In this document: positions 10,701-18,696 of the stretch, piece after piece
Layout: each line of letters opens with the position of its first letter
Numbering within the stretch: the first letter of the stretch is position 1
Source of the DNA: Paulinella micropora
Taxonomy: Eukaryota > Cercozoa > Imbricatea > Euglyphida > Paulinellidae
Direction of reading: 5' to 3'
DNA length: 64,000 nucleotides
Assembly (NCBI GenBank): GCA_019918135.1
Contig: WBZZ01001682.1
Location: forward strand, 63,501 to 127,500
The notes under the pieces: generated by a model
Database searches by the model: none
What the model saw: the letters and a program-made list of their open reading frames with translations, nothing else
What the model was told of the DNA's origin: nothing
Made by a program: the position numbers and the translations under genes

Positions 10701-11851
10701 CGCCGGTGTCGACGGGCCGGTGCGTCATCACGGCAACGGAGGGGTAGAGGACAGCGACAGGAGCGGCGCCGGCGTGCTGGTCGCTGCCGGCACCGGGGGC
10801 GGCGACGAAAGCCTGACCAACACCGAGCGCAACACACAGAAACAGCTCGAGAAGGAGATGGAAAGGAACAACGAGGCCTACGCCAGCAACCCCTCTGGCC
10901 CGATTCAGGCCCAGGGCGGCGGCAAAGTCCTTGGCGCGGGCCACCCCGGCGGCGGCAACGACTCGACGTGGACAGCAGAAAGGGTCGGACTTTACCCAGA
11001 CCGGCAACGCGAACCGAGCGTCCAACGAAAGCGGCGCGCCCGTGCACATGGAATCAGCACCGCACCGAGAGCTGGACACCAAGCAAGCCGAGCAGGAACT
11101 CTTGTATTATGCCATGAACGGGAAAACTCTGCCCAAAGGCCAAGAGAAGGAGAACCTGAACATGCTGCGCGTGGGCATCCTGGAGGCTATGCGCAAGCGA
11201 AACATGTGCGTCAACGACAGAGAGCTGCTCGACAAGGTCCGGGGCAAGTCCGACGAGGCCAAGGCCTTCTTGCGCGAGGGGCCCGAGCGTGTCATCGAGA
11301 GCATCCTCCAGGATCCCGAGAACAGGCAAAAGTAGTAGGACAACCTGGCCGTCAGGTACTTGGCCAACTTGGTGCTGACCGCCACGGCCAAGGGCACGGA
11401 GGCGGACATGGACTACACGATCTTCCCGGACTGGCTAGAAGAGCTGCCCGAGAAGGACGTGCAAATTCTCACCAGCCAGAAGCTCACCTCTGAAGAGCGG
11501 CTCAAGGTAGTCCGAATGGCGCTGGCGTACGGCACCGACGAGTGGCACGACCAGAAGCTCGTCACCAGCCTCAACGAGGAGCCACCCGTCCGGTTGTTCG
11601 AGGAACTGCTAGAGCGCAAGACGCGGAGCCAGGGACCCGTGGGTCCAACCGAGAAATCGCGCACGCTGCACGAAATGATCGACCAGGCCTCCGAGCGCAT
11701 CCAGGCAGAGGGCGGGAGGGGCAAAAAGCTGATGAAGGAATGGCACAAGGTTTTGTCTAAGCTGGGCATAAAGCTCGTGAAGCTCAACAATAAGAGAAAG
11801 GACATGGCAGAAACGAGTAGTGCGCCGAATAAGAAGCGGAAGAATAACTGA
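7772..11851 (+). pseudogene. Giant coiled-coil protein with RS/SP repeats, multiply broken
   Basis: This is probably one gene of about 1,350 codons. The start is ATG 7772 (MPPPSYTTAPWMHRED). The N-terminal 90 residues are followed by an RS/SP-repeat region (about 8088-8260) and an acidic Gly/Glu/Asp segment. Then comes a very long coiled coil (about 8520-10330; heptad pattern of Leu/Ala with Glu, Lys, Gln), a Gly-rich linker, and a C-terminal globular part ending KRKDMAETSSAPNKKRKNN with a nuclear-signal-like tail. The breaks seen are frame changes near 8100, 8560, 9030, 9290 and 10640, TGA at 8833 and 8934, and a double TAG at 11333-11338. The role is unknown: a scaffold, tegument or tail-like protein would fit. 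It could also be two adjacent genes. Confidence 0.5.
8090..8262 (+). repeat. 30-bp tandem repeats encoding PPPSRSRSAS-type units
   Basis: About five units of 30 bp (CGCCGCCACCATCGCGCTCG at the start of each) encode a 10-residue repeat, S-P-P-P-S-R-S-[RP]-S-[AP]. The last three copies are almost identical, indicating recent expansion. It lies within the coiled-coil gene remnant. Confidence 0.8.
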
Positions 11852-11887
11852 TTCTTTTTTCTTGTAAGTTGTCATTTAAAAGGTAAG

Positions 11888-12148
11888 ATGCACCACTTGC
11901 AGAGCTTCAAGCCACAGCTCGCGCTAGCGCTAGGCAAACTGAACGAAAAGGAACTGCGGCAGGCCGGCCACAAGTGGCAGAAAGAGGCACAGGCCGAACA
12001 GAAGGTGCTCGAGGCCCTGCACAACACGGTCGAGGAGGCACCACTCGAAAAGATCTTCCCGCCGCCCAAGGTGCAGGACGCACAGATCCTGCTCAAAATC
12101 TCACCCGAGCAGGCCAGGCAGTGCGAAGCGGCCGTCCAAGTAAAATAA
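11888..12148 (+). CDS. Small helical hypothetical protein
   Basis: It has 86 codons from the ATG at 11888 to TAA. The product is rich in Leu, Lys, Gln and Glu and predicted almost all helical by eye (KLNEKELRQAGHKWQKEAQ), with a Pro-rich break (EKIFPPPKVQDA). There is no membrane segment. It starts 36 nt after the coiled-coil gene, and the next gene follows after the promoter-like motif at 12,150. I do not recognise the family. It is intact, so it is either young in decay or simply short. Confidence 0.55.
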   Translation: MHHLQSFKPQLALALGKLNEKELRQAGHKWQKEAQAEQKVLEALHNTVEEAPLEKIFPPPKVQDAQILLKISPEQARQCEAAVQVK

Positions 12149-12149
12149 A

Positions 12150-12180
12150 AAAAATTTATTCTCTGGTGGCCCTTTTTAAA
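12150..12180 (+). promoter_or_regulatory. Promoter-like motif (AATTTATTCTCTGGTGGCC)
   Basis: This is a clear example of the recurrent AT-rich box followed by CTSTGGTSGCC. It lies 14-40 nt ahead of the ATG at 12,194. Confidence 0.45.
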
Positions 12181-12193
12181 CAAAACGAAGAGA

Positions 12194-12900
12194 ATGGCCG
12201 CACCACAACGAGGACCCGTGCGCCTGGCTACCGCCGACGAGAAGTCGGCCGCGCACATCAACGACGCAGCGGAGCACGGTACGCAGACCGACCCCGTCAA
12301 AACTGATGCACTGGCCACTTCATCAATTATCTACTCTGCGCTCAATGGGATCCCCGATGCCAAGGATGACACAATACAAGGCATGAAGTGCATTGCCCAG
12401 CGCTTGAGCAAGAACAGCCTGGCCTCGTGGTACAAGGGTGCCGTTCTGCTTGTCGATACCGCGGCCGAGATCGATGAAGTCTATGGGGCGGACTTCACGA
12501 ATGTCAACTGCTACGATGCCACGGGGGACCGCAAAAATATGAAGCCCTGGTTAACTGAACTCAGGTAGAAACACGTAGTCAAATGATTGCAACCGATCCC
12601 CTTTTCCCTTGTGCTTGTGCAGGCGCAGCTACGGGAACGACTGGAATGGTAGGCGACGAGTTTTCCGAGCGTGGCTAACTGCTGGTGTGTGTTATAGGTT
12701 GTATGCAGGCCGCCAGAATGATTGAAGAATATCAGGCCTCGAAGATGCGTGACGAGCAATGGAGCCGTATTCCTTCGGTCTCTGCCTTCGAGCGCAAGGA
12801 ACGTGCGCGGCTGGGTCAGTATCAACCGGGCCAGCAACGAGCCTCTTGGCGCACCTGGAGGTGCAGGCAGAGGCGGAGGCGCACGTGCATAGCAAAAAAG
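12194..12900 (+). CDS. Hypothetical protein with two short introns
   Basis: Exon 1 (12194-12564) encodes a globular domain of unknown family. A probable intron at 12565-12622 (58 nt, GTAGAA...TTGTGCAG) is followed by an exon of 26 nt (12623-12648, SYGNDWN). A second intron follows at 12649-12697 (49 nt, GTAGGC...TTATAG), then exon 3 from 12698 (MQAARMIEEYQASKM...). The joins keep the frame. Unspliced, the protein would end after ELR at 12568. In exon 3 the frame may change near 12,815, where an alternative frame gives a Gly/Arg-rich tail (GAPGGAGRGGGARA). The 3' end is therefore uncertain. The introns are of the same size class as those of the ATPase remnant. Confidence 0.5.
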
Positions 12901-12931
12901 AAAGTTGTAAGTCCCTTCTTTTGTATAACGG

Positions 12932-13591
12932 ATGGACCCTTTTGCCAATCTCGAGCCTCCGGCCGCGGAAGACTGCAAGCAAAAGCTGCCGCCAGACCAG
13001 GAGGCTGCAGCTCCTCCTCCGGCTCAGCCCCCTCCCAAGAAAAGACGGCGCGTGGCCAAAGAACGCCATCCGCCGCCGCTGACGCAGCAACGGTTCGAGG
13101 AGGCCGAGACGGTGCCCTTGCGCGACGACCCTGCCTAGTACCGGCTCCTGTGCGCCTACGGCAAAGCGGAGCTGATTGCGCCAAGCTCAAAAAAGCAGGG
13201 ATCCCCTGCGAGCCGCGCGCTGCGTAAGGTGGCCCGCGCGCGTTTGCCCACGATCTTGGAGGAGGCCGAAGAGGCGCTGGACGATTCGGCCGTGGACCAG
13301 ATGTCCAACGTGGCCTTGAAGCAAGGGCTGACGTGCCTCGAGCGCCTGCTGTCGAGCCGCACACGCTACCAGATTGCCGGCACGACCGACGAGTGCTTTG
13401 CTAACGAGCGGTGGCTGTTCTTGCTCGAACGCGCGAAACTCAAGGCCGGCATCTGCATGACGAGGCTCGACCCCGTCACCGAGCTGGCCTTGATCACGGC
13501 GCAAACCGCGGCCATCGCGCACGCCCGCAACACCTCTGCCGTACTAGCAGCAGTAAACCTAGACATCCCAGCCCCTCCGACAGTAAATTGA
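12932..13591 (+). pseudogene. Hypothetical protein interrupted by one in-frame TAG
   Basis: The frame is open from the ATG at 12932 to the TGA ending at 13591, except for a TAG at 13136-13138. Both halves are in the same frame, so only this codon separates them. The N-terminal part is Pro-rich with a basic stretch (KKRRRVAKER) like a nuclear signal. The C-terminal half is helical with conserved-looking Leu/Ala pattern and Cys residues. Full length would be 219 residues. I do not recognise the family. See the finding on TAG codons in this provirus. Confidence 0.5.
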
Positions 13592-13619
13592 AATAAAAAA
13601 AATATTAAATTCTGTGGCG

Positions 13620-14114
13620 ATGTTTTTTAATACGGACAAAAAGATGGACGAGATTGCCGGGACCGTCAGCGACACTTTTAGCATGGAGAACATCGCGCGC
13701 ACTGCTACTGCCGCGGCGGTCGCCTACTTTGCGACGCCGGTACTAGTGCAAACGGACGCCCTTGTCTCTTTTGCGGCCGTGCCCGGGCTCAGAGGCGTGA
13801 CCGTCAACAAGTCGGTAGGCATGGCCATCATCGCGGCCGCGACGACCATGGTCGTGGACCTGCTGCAGTCCCGCGTGCTCAATTCAACACAAGAGGGCCG
13901 GCTGGCCCGTTACCCTTCCTTGGCCCTGCACGTGGTCGGCGGTGGTTTGATCTACAGCGTGATGCCCGGCCTGCTGGCCGGTTACGGCCTGAACATGACG
14001 CCTGGTGACTCGGGCAAGCAACTCTTTATGCTTGGCGCGCTCTCAGAAGTCATGTCACAATACGCCTACGAAAACTACTTGAACCCGGCCGGCGAGGGCC
14101 ACTACCGCTTCTAA
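13620..14114 (+). CDS. Multi-pass membrane protein
   Basis: It has 164 codons from the ATG at 13620 (an in-frame GTG six bases earlier is less likely). After a polar 30-residue head there are three hydrophobic segments: about residues 30-50 (TATAAAVAYFATPVLV), 68-88 (GMAIIAAATTMVVDLL) and 100-125 (ALHVVGGGLIYSVMPGLLAGYG). The last 30 residues are polar. A small membrane protein next to the capsid genes is usual in viruses with an internal membrane; that role is inference. A promoter-like motif (AAATTCTGTGGCG) directly precedes it. It is intact. Confidence 0.55.
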   Translation: MFFNTDKKMDEIAGTVSDTFSMENIARTATAAAVAYFATPVLVQTDALVSFAAVPGLRGVTVNKSVGMAIIAAATTMVVDLLQSRVLNSTQEGRLARYPSLALHVVGGGLIYSVMPGLLAGYGLNMTPGDSGKQLFMLGALSEVMSQYAYENYLNPAGEGHYRF

Positions 14115-14154
14115 AAGAGCAAAAATTAAAACTTGTGGTCCTTCACTTAAGAAG

Positions 14155-14430
14155 ATGACCACTGCCGTGACACCGGAAGAAGCCCTGGCCCTGTGGGGAA
14201 TTCTGGTCTTTGTGCTAACGGCCCTGCTAGTGCTGCTGAGAAGAGTGAGAAAAAAGCCACCCGCCGTCGACCTGGACGCCTACGTGCCGCTCGACGATGT
14301 CCTCCCCCCAGCAGACCAAGAGACAATCGCTGGCGCAGCTGTTCGCGCTGGAGATGGTGTTCCAAAAGTACGGGCTGTTGCGGTTCGAGGAGATGAAGGA
14401 ACTGAAACAGGTGCAGAGATTAGGTCTTGA
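14155..14430 (+). CDS. Single-pass membrane protein
   Basis: It has 91 codons. Residues 13-32 (WGILVFVLTALLVLLRRVRKK) form a transmembrane helix followed by a basic stop-transfer. The N-terminus is short and polar; the C-terminal 50 residues are Gly/Ala/Val-rich and less convincing because they overlap the next gene in another frame for 134 nt. It is possible that the real protein ends or frameshifts near 14,300. It is preceded by an AATTAAAACTTGTGGTCC motif. Confidence 0.45.
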   Translation: MTTAVTPEEALALWGILVFVLTALLVLLRRVRKKPPAVDLDAYVPLDDVLPPADQETIAGAAVRAGDGVPKVRAVAVRGDEGTETGAEIRS

Positions 14431-14674
14431 ACAGCAGGTTGAGGCCGTACAGACATGGTTCTTGCCTGCCTGGAAGGACGGAAAGCTCGCTGACTTTGTG
14501 CGCTCCGAGGCAGGAATCTGGGCCGAGCTCGCCTGCAAGTTCCGCGCGCCCACGCAGCAGCCCCAGCAGCTGCAGCAGCGCCTCGTGGCTAAAAGACAGT
14601 TGTGCCAGGACCAAGCCTTCCTTGGCGAAATTACTGCTTTCTTGGCAAAAATATGTACGGTCATTACGTATTAA
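14297..14674 (+). CDS. Helical hypothetical protein overlapping the preceding gene
   Basis: It has 125 codons from the ATG at 14297, overlapping the membrane-protein frame by 134 nt. The product is amphipathic helical (ALEMVFQKYGLLRFEEMKEL), with Trp-rich middle and a Gln-rich stretch near residue 95. The family is unknown. Either two overlapping genes exist here, or an indel split one gene with an N-terminal transmembrane helix. The intact helical part favours this frame as real. Confidence 0.5.
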   Translation: MSSPQQTKRQSLAQLFALEMVFQKYGLLRFEEMKELKQVQRLGLEQQVEAVQTWFLPAWKDGKLADFVRSEAGIWAELACKFRAPTQQPQQLQQRLVAKRQLCQDQAFLGEITAFLAKICTVITY

Positions 14675-14692
14675 AAAATTTTAATCTTGCGC

Positions 14693-15004
14693 ATGAACGT
14701 TTTTAAAAACTGGCGGAAAGAGATGACCAAGCGAGCTCGCGAACGCCGGACGGCCAAGCAGGCCGCGAAGAAGGAAGAAAGGCAAGAGAAAGAGACGGCC
14801 AAGCAAGAGGCCAAGCAAACCAAGGCGGACGAGCAAGCCGCCAAGCGCGCGCGGATCGGCCGGCGCAAGTATGAAGACCGAGAGACCAAGGAACACAACA
14901 AGGAGGACCGGCAGAAGACCGCGCGCACGATGGGCGTGACCGTGCCGCTCGCGATTGGGGCCGTCGCGATCTCGGCCGCCGTGATCATGTCCGGAAAAAA
15001 ATAA
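14693..15004 (+). CDS. Highly charged helical protein with C-terminal membrane anchor
   Basis: It has 103 codons from the ATG at 14693. Residues 8-80 are almost continuous Lys/Arg/Glu/Ala/Gln helix, followed by a hydrophobic segment at about residues 82-99 (GVTVPLAIGAVAISAAVIM) and SGKK. This layout suggests a tail-anchored, possibly coiled-coil virion or membrane protein. It lies directly before the MCP with the usual promoter-like motif between them. It is intact. Confidence 0.55.
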   Translation: MNVFKNWRKEMTKRARERRTAKQAAKKEERQEKETAKQEAKQTKADEQAAKRARIGRRKYEDRETKEHNKEDRQKTARTMGVTVPLAIGAVAISAAVIMSGKK

Positions 15005-15030
15005 ATTTATTTTCTGGTTGCCTTATATTA
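14998..15030 (+). promoter_or_regulatory. MCP promoter-like motif (AATTTATTTTCTGGTTGCC)
   Basis: It overlaps the stop of the preceding gene and lies about 25 nt before the MCP ATG at 15047. It matches the recurrent motif of this provirus closely. Confidence 0.5.
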
Positions 15031-15046
15031 ATTAACCGACACCAAG

Positions 15047-16806
15047 ATGTTCGGCGGCAAGCGAACATATGCGGGGACTGTAATGCCCCCACCCGAAAAG
15101 AAGGCTATGCTCGTGCATGCCAATGACCGCGACCCAGTGACCGGCGCCGCGGTCGTGGTCGCCCCGAAGCATATCGTCAAGATGCCCACGCGCCCCGTCT
15201 GGACGCAAACCATCATGACGCCCAAGCCCAACACCGCCGCGCTCGATAACACCGCCTACTTCTCGTTCATCCTCGAGAACAACTCCCCGGGAGGACGCCA
15301 CCCTTCGCTTCGAGATCAAGTTTGCGGCCACCGGCACGCCGACCGACTCCCGCGTCCTGCCCGTAACCCACTGGTTTGAACGCATCGAATTCTACGAAAG
15401 GCTCAGTGGTCAACAGTTGGCTAGATACTATGGTGATGTCTTGCACTTGCGGATGAACACCCTGAGCCAAGAGGCGTTGGCAAGCATCAACGACATGCTC
15501 AACCAGAACATGTACGGCCGCCTGAGCTCGCGCGCGTGGAGCAGCGGCGACGTCCAGTGGTTTTACCTGCCGATAGTGGACTTCAAATCGATTTGAGCCA
15601 CTTGAAGGGAGACCTAGAGGTCCGATTTTACCCGCGCGGCTCGATTTCGTAGAGGACCAGACGGCGCAAACCGTCCCTTGTACCGCGACGCTGGAGGAAG
15701 TGCGTCTAATCTCCTCGTCCACGCTTATGCCTAACGGTTTGCTGGTGGGCAAGCACCCGGACAAGATCGGCAAGACTTTGCGCCATCAATACCTGGACTA
15801 CGTGCAATTCATCGATCATGGCAAAGTGATGCAGCCGTCGTCCAGGGTCACGGTCGATTTGGACCAGTTCAACCACCGCTCGGGCGCCCTGTTTGTGCAC
15901 CTGCGTCGCTCGGGCCTCCAGACCGGCTACAGCGCCGGCGCCGTCACCTACAACCCGGACCGCGCCTATGAAGCGACCGGGCGTCTGCTCAAGTGCGAGG
16001 CGCTCGGGGACACCGCGACGATCGATCTGGAAGATGTGCAAGGGCGCAGCCAGCTTGGTCAGGGAACCCCCGTGAACGAGCGCTATTTCAGGGAGCACAC
16101 GGCCAACGAGCTGTTCAACGAAATGTTTGCCAACAGCAACAACGTGTACGTGATCCCGTTCTCAAACGATCTGCGGAGCATGCTCGACGGCGAAATGGAC
16201 GGCTACAAGCACTTCGTGGGAGCACGGGAACGCCTCGTGTTCAACACTGCCGCCGCACCGACCGAGACCACGCTGGAGCTGGCGCCGTCCATCAGCATCA
16301 CCATCGCTAACACTAACCGGATGACGTTCAGGTACGAGGGTGTGGTCGTAGCGATCGCGGACGTCGACGAGGACAAGACGCTTGCATCCGTTGGCTCCAG
16401 CACGTGGCACTACGAGATGCCCGCGACGGGTGCGTGGACCAACATCAACACGCTTTTGGCTAAAAACTCGTATCTCAAGAGCAAGGGCATCAAGATCGCG
16501 CTGGCGAGCAAGACCGGCACGGCCGCCAACGTCCAGGCCGGTACCGTCGCCGTGACCGCGACTTTCACTGACCTCAACGATCAGCCCCTTGTGTGTGGCA
16601 AGGACGACCTGCTGAAGTTCACGATCACGCTGGACGACCAGTCCCTGGCGGAAAGGCTCGGTGGCCAGGAGTACTTGCCCAAGACCTACACGCCGGGCAA
16701 GCGCGGGTTCCGCTCGGGCGTGTCTGACGTCTGCATCTACTCGGCGTTCTTCCGCCACCTGCACGAGGGCAACGGGCGCCTGGAGGCCGCGGCGGTGCAC
16801 AGCTAA
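15047..16806 (+). pseudogene. MCP: Major capsid protein, double jelly-roll type, three frameshifts
   Basis: The MCP forms the pseudo-hexagonal capsid trimers. The start is MFGGKRTYAGTVMPPPEKK. The frame changes near 15290, 15592 and 15645; the last 369 codons (15700-16806) are open. Recognisable marks are HWFERIEFYERLSGQQLARYYGD followed by an acidic/Asn-rich helix and WFYLPIVDF, then LEVRFYPRGSI. These match the end of the first jelly roll in PLV/virophage-type capsids (HW-x-ERIEF and L-E-[IV]-RFYP patterns). Full length is about 585 residues, within the usual range. The three indels make it non-functional unless they are assembly errors. It is followed by a tiny membrane protein and preceded by three small membrane/helical proteins. 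Confidence 0.75.
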
Positions 16807-16865
16807 AACACTAGGGAAAATAGCGTTTTTAAAATTAAAAGGCAATAGATTTGTGAGAAAAGAAA

Positions 16866-16996
16866 ATGGAACCGCTCGTGGCCGCAATTTCGCCATTGGT
16901 GTAATAGGAGTGGTCGGGTGCGTATGCATTCTATACTTTCCGGTCAGGTGTCCCGACGAGGAACAAGTGGCACCGGCAGTGGTAGTGCAAGCTTAA
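16866..16996 (+). pseudogene. Tiny single-pass membrane protein, probable frameshift
   Basis: The ATG at 16866 opens MEPLVAAISPLV, which stops. One frame over, the sequence FAIGVIGVVGCVCILYFPV followed by an acidic tail to 16996 is a good transmembrane segment. The likely ancestor was a 40-45-residue membrane protein. Its tail codons overlap the 3' end of the minus-strand gene that follows by 4 nt. Confidence 0.35.
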
Positions 16997-17631
16997 GACA
17001 GAAACTGTTTAATAAGATTATCTACTTGGCCGAAAAACACTCTCAAGCGCTTGTTCAGATTTTGTTCTGCAGCTGCCCAGTAGCGCTGCCGCCGACAGGC
17101 GACGGCCCGCGCCAACTGGGGTACGAACGGACCGGCGCTAGGGTACGGTTTGAAAACCCGCTCAGCCAGACCCAAGTTCCCGAGGTCTAATAAAGGCAGC
17201 TGGATGTTGAAAAACAAGCTCTGCTGCTGTTGGTCGTCGCCGGTGGACCAGGCGCCGGCTGGCAAGGGCTCATACCGGGCGGGGCGCACGAACTCGGTGA
17301 CGAGGCCGACGATATCATCCGGTAGATGTTCGTCCAACAACCGCAGCGCCAGGTGCTCCGCTGCCACCGCGCGAATGATCTGCTGCGCCACCGGTGGCAC
17401 CAGGACGGCCAGGTCGAGGAACGAACACGACACAAAAGGGGCGGGTACACAGAAGACCTGGCCGCTGCCCTCATGTACGACGAACTGGCTGTTGCGCGCA
17501 GTCACCGAAACACAGCTCGCCAGCAGTTCGGGTATCGTCGGCGCGATGTCGTTGAACGCGGGGCTCTTGAACCTGTGGTCGATCAGGGCATCCACGACCC
17601 GTCGCTCGGCCTCTGTCATCATCGAAGTCAT
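16993..17631 (-). CDS. Hypothetical protein with F-box-like start of a motif
   Basis: It has 212 codons from the ATG at 17631 and is intact. Residues 105-125 read LLDEHLPDDIVGLVTEFVRPA, an L-P-x-[DE]-[IV]-[VI]-x2-[VI] pattern as in short F-box-like helices. The small gene at 52,220 in the other virus has a similar segment (ELPADIVGHIRTFV). The rest is mixed alpha/beta with no motif I know. It is convergent with the MCP operon and transcribed away from the direct repeats at 17.67-17.78 kb. Confidence 0.5.
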   Translation of the reverse strand: MTSMMTEAERRVVDALIDHRFKSPAFNDIAPTIPELLASCVSVTARNSQFVVHEGSGQVFCVPAPFVSCSFLDLAVLVPPVAQQIIRAVAAEHLALRLLDEHLPDDIVGLVTEFVRPARYEPLPAGAWSTGDDQQQQSLFFNIQLPLLDLGNLGLAERVFKPYPSAGPFVPQLARAVACRRQRYWAAAEQNLNKRLRVFFGQVDNLIKQFLS

Positions 17632-17665
17632 TTCGGTTCTAGCTTTATGAAAGTGACAAGGCCGC

Positions 17666-17778
17666 GTCCGTTACTTTTTCACTTTTCTTTTGAATTTGGG
17701 CCCGGCCGAACCATTTGAGTTGTCTCCGTTCAAAAAGCAGTGTCCGTTACTTTTCATTTTCTTTTGAATTTGGGCCCG
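17666..17778. promoter_or_regulatory. Two 37-39-bp direct repeats in a divergent intergenic region
   Basis: GTCCGTTACTTTTTCA... at 17666-17704 and GTCCGTTACTTTTCA... at 17742-17778 are copies ending TTTTGAATTTGGGCCCG, differing by small indels. They sit between the minus-strand gene starting at 17631 and the plus-strand gene at 17840. Binding sites for a regulator or a duplicated promoter are both possible. Confidence 0.5.
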
Positions 17779-18645
17779 TTAGTAAAAAATTAATGCTCTG
17801 CTGCCCTCTTTTAACCAAAGGACAAAGGCAAAACTAGAGATGTCTTCCAGCTCCTGTGCAACTTGCGGCCACGCCACCACCGCCCCTGTGAAGGAAAAGA
17901 AAGCCAGAGCGCCGTCCGCGTACAACGAATTTTTCAAACAAAAGATGCAGGACCCCGAGATTTGCGCACTCGAGCACAAAATGAGAATGAAGGTCATCTC
18001 CGAACAATGGAACGCCCAAAAGGAGAAGACGGCTATGGCTGCTCCTTCTTCCGCTGCACCCCGGTCGGAACAGGTATCGGCAGCGAGCGAGACTCCCTGC
18101 TGGACGCCCCGCGTTGGTCCGAACCCTTTGACAAGCGCGGACATGGCCAGACCGAGAGCGTCCGAGAGATGAGGCGACTCTGTGAGACACTTCGTCTCGC
18201 CAGTAACGTTGAACAATTCTATTAAATTTTGTGCCAGCACTTTGGACTGTAGCTTGTACTTCCCCTTGACTCTGCCTGATATAGTCGGAGTCAATGAGAA
18301 AAAGCAACTGAACTTGAAACTAGAAGGATAATAGATAAGCTCCTTGGCACCGAGACTGAGCATAGTTGCACCGGCCGCCGCTTGAATGAGCAGATTGTCT
18401 GGCTTTGTGTTGGCCATCCCGAGCACTTGGTCCTCGACCACTACAAGATCGGCGTTTTGCAATTCCTCGATAGCGTGCAGACACGCAAACAAGGACTTGG
18501 TCTTGAAGCTGTCGGTGTCGCTTTGTCTGGCTATGTCTAAGACGCTGGCATAAGTGACTGCGATGGCGTTGGTGCTGTTGTCCTTTTCGAGCACCACGAC
18601 TCCCAAGTTTCTCAGTCCTGGGTCGATTGCTACGATTTTTTTCAT
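17779..18645 (-). CDS. RuvC-like Holliday-junction resolvase (poxvirus A22 type)
   Basis: This RNase H-fold nuclease cuts branched DNA to resolve replication or packaging intermediates. Residues 1-20 (MKKIVAIDPGLRNLGVVVLE) hold the first catalytic Asp in the D-P-G-x-R-N-x-G motif. VVVEDQVLGM (about residue 70) gives the second acidic residue. KVLAQNLIELF, then HLSDALGLAMSAL (about residues 165-178) gives the final Asp. The conserved domain ends near residue 180. The frame then continues 108 codons antisense to the YABBY-like gene, with hydrophobic, unconvincing sequence, so the native stop was probably near 18,100 and has been lost. Otherwise the domain is intact. Confidence 0.7.
   Translation of the reverse strand: MKKIVAIDPGLRNLGVVVLEKDNSTNAIAVTYASVLDIARQSDTDSFKTKSLFACLHAIEELQNADLVVVEDQVLGMANTKPDNLLIQAAAGATMLSLGAKELIYYPSSFKFSCFFSLTPTISGRVKGKYKLQSKVLAQNLIELFNVTGETKCLTESPHLSDALGLAMSALVKGFGPTRGVQQGVSLAADTCSDRGAAEEGAAIAVFSFWAFHCSEMTFILILCSSAQISGSCIFCLKNSLYADGALAFFSFTGAVVAWPQVAQELEDISSFAFVLWLKEGSRALIFY
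17840..18172 (+). CDS. YABBY/HMG-box-like small protein with N-terminal CxxC
   Basis: It has 110 codons. Residues 1-12 hold C-A-T-C-G-H. Residues 20-62 contain KARAPSAYNEFF followed by a helix and a second helix ending SEQWNAQK. The [RK]-x-P-S-A-Y-N-x-F signature is that of YABBY/HMG-like boxes known from plants and from several large DNA viruses; they bend or coat DNA. The last 45 residues (Ser/Ala/Pro-rich) overlap the antisense resolvase frame and may not be native. The motif AATTAATGCTCTGCTGCC lies before it. Confidence 0.55.
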   Translation: MSSSSCATCGHATTAPVKEKKARAPSAYNEFFKQKMQDPEICALEHKMRMKVISEQWNAQKEKTAMAAPSSAAPRSEQVSAASETPCWTPRVGPNPLTSADMARPRASER

Positions 18646-18696
18646 TTTTCTTCTCTCATTTTGTTTTATTACTAAACGAACTTTCTTTTTTTTTGT

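Noticed and set aside
16661-16865. Second frame over the MCP 3' end
   Set aside because: Shadow of the MCP; only its last part (16,866-16,996) has a plausible transmembrane protein.
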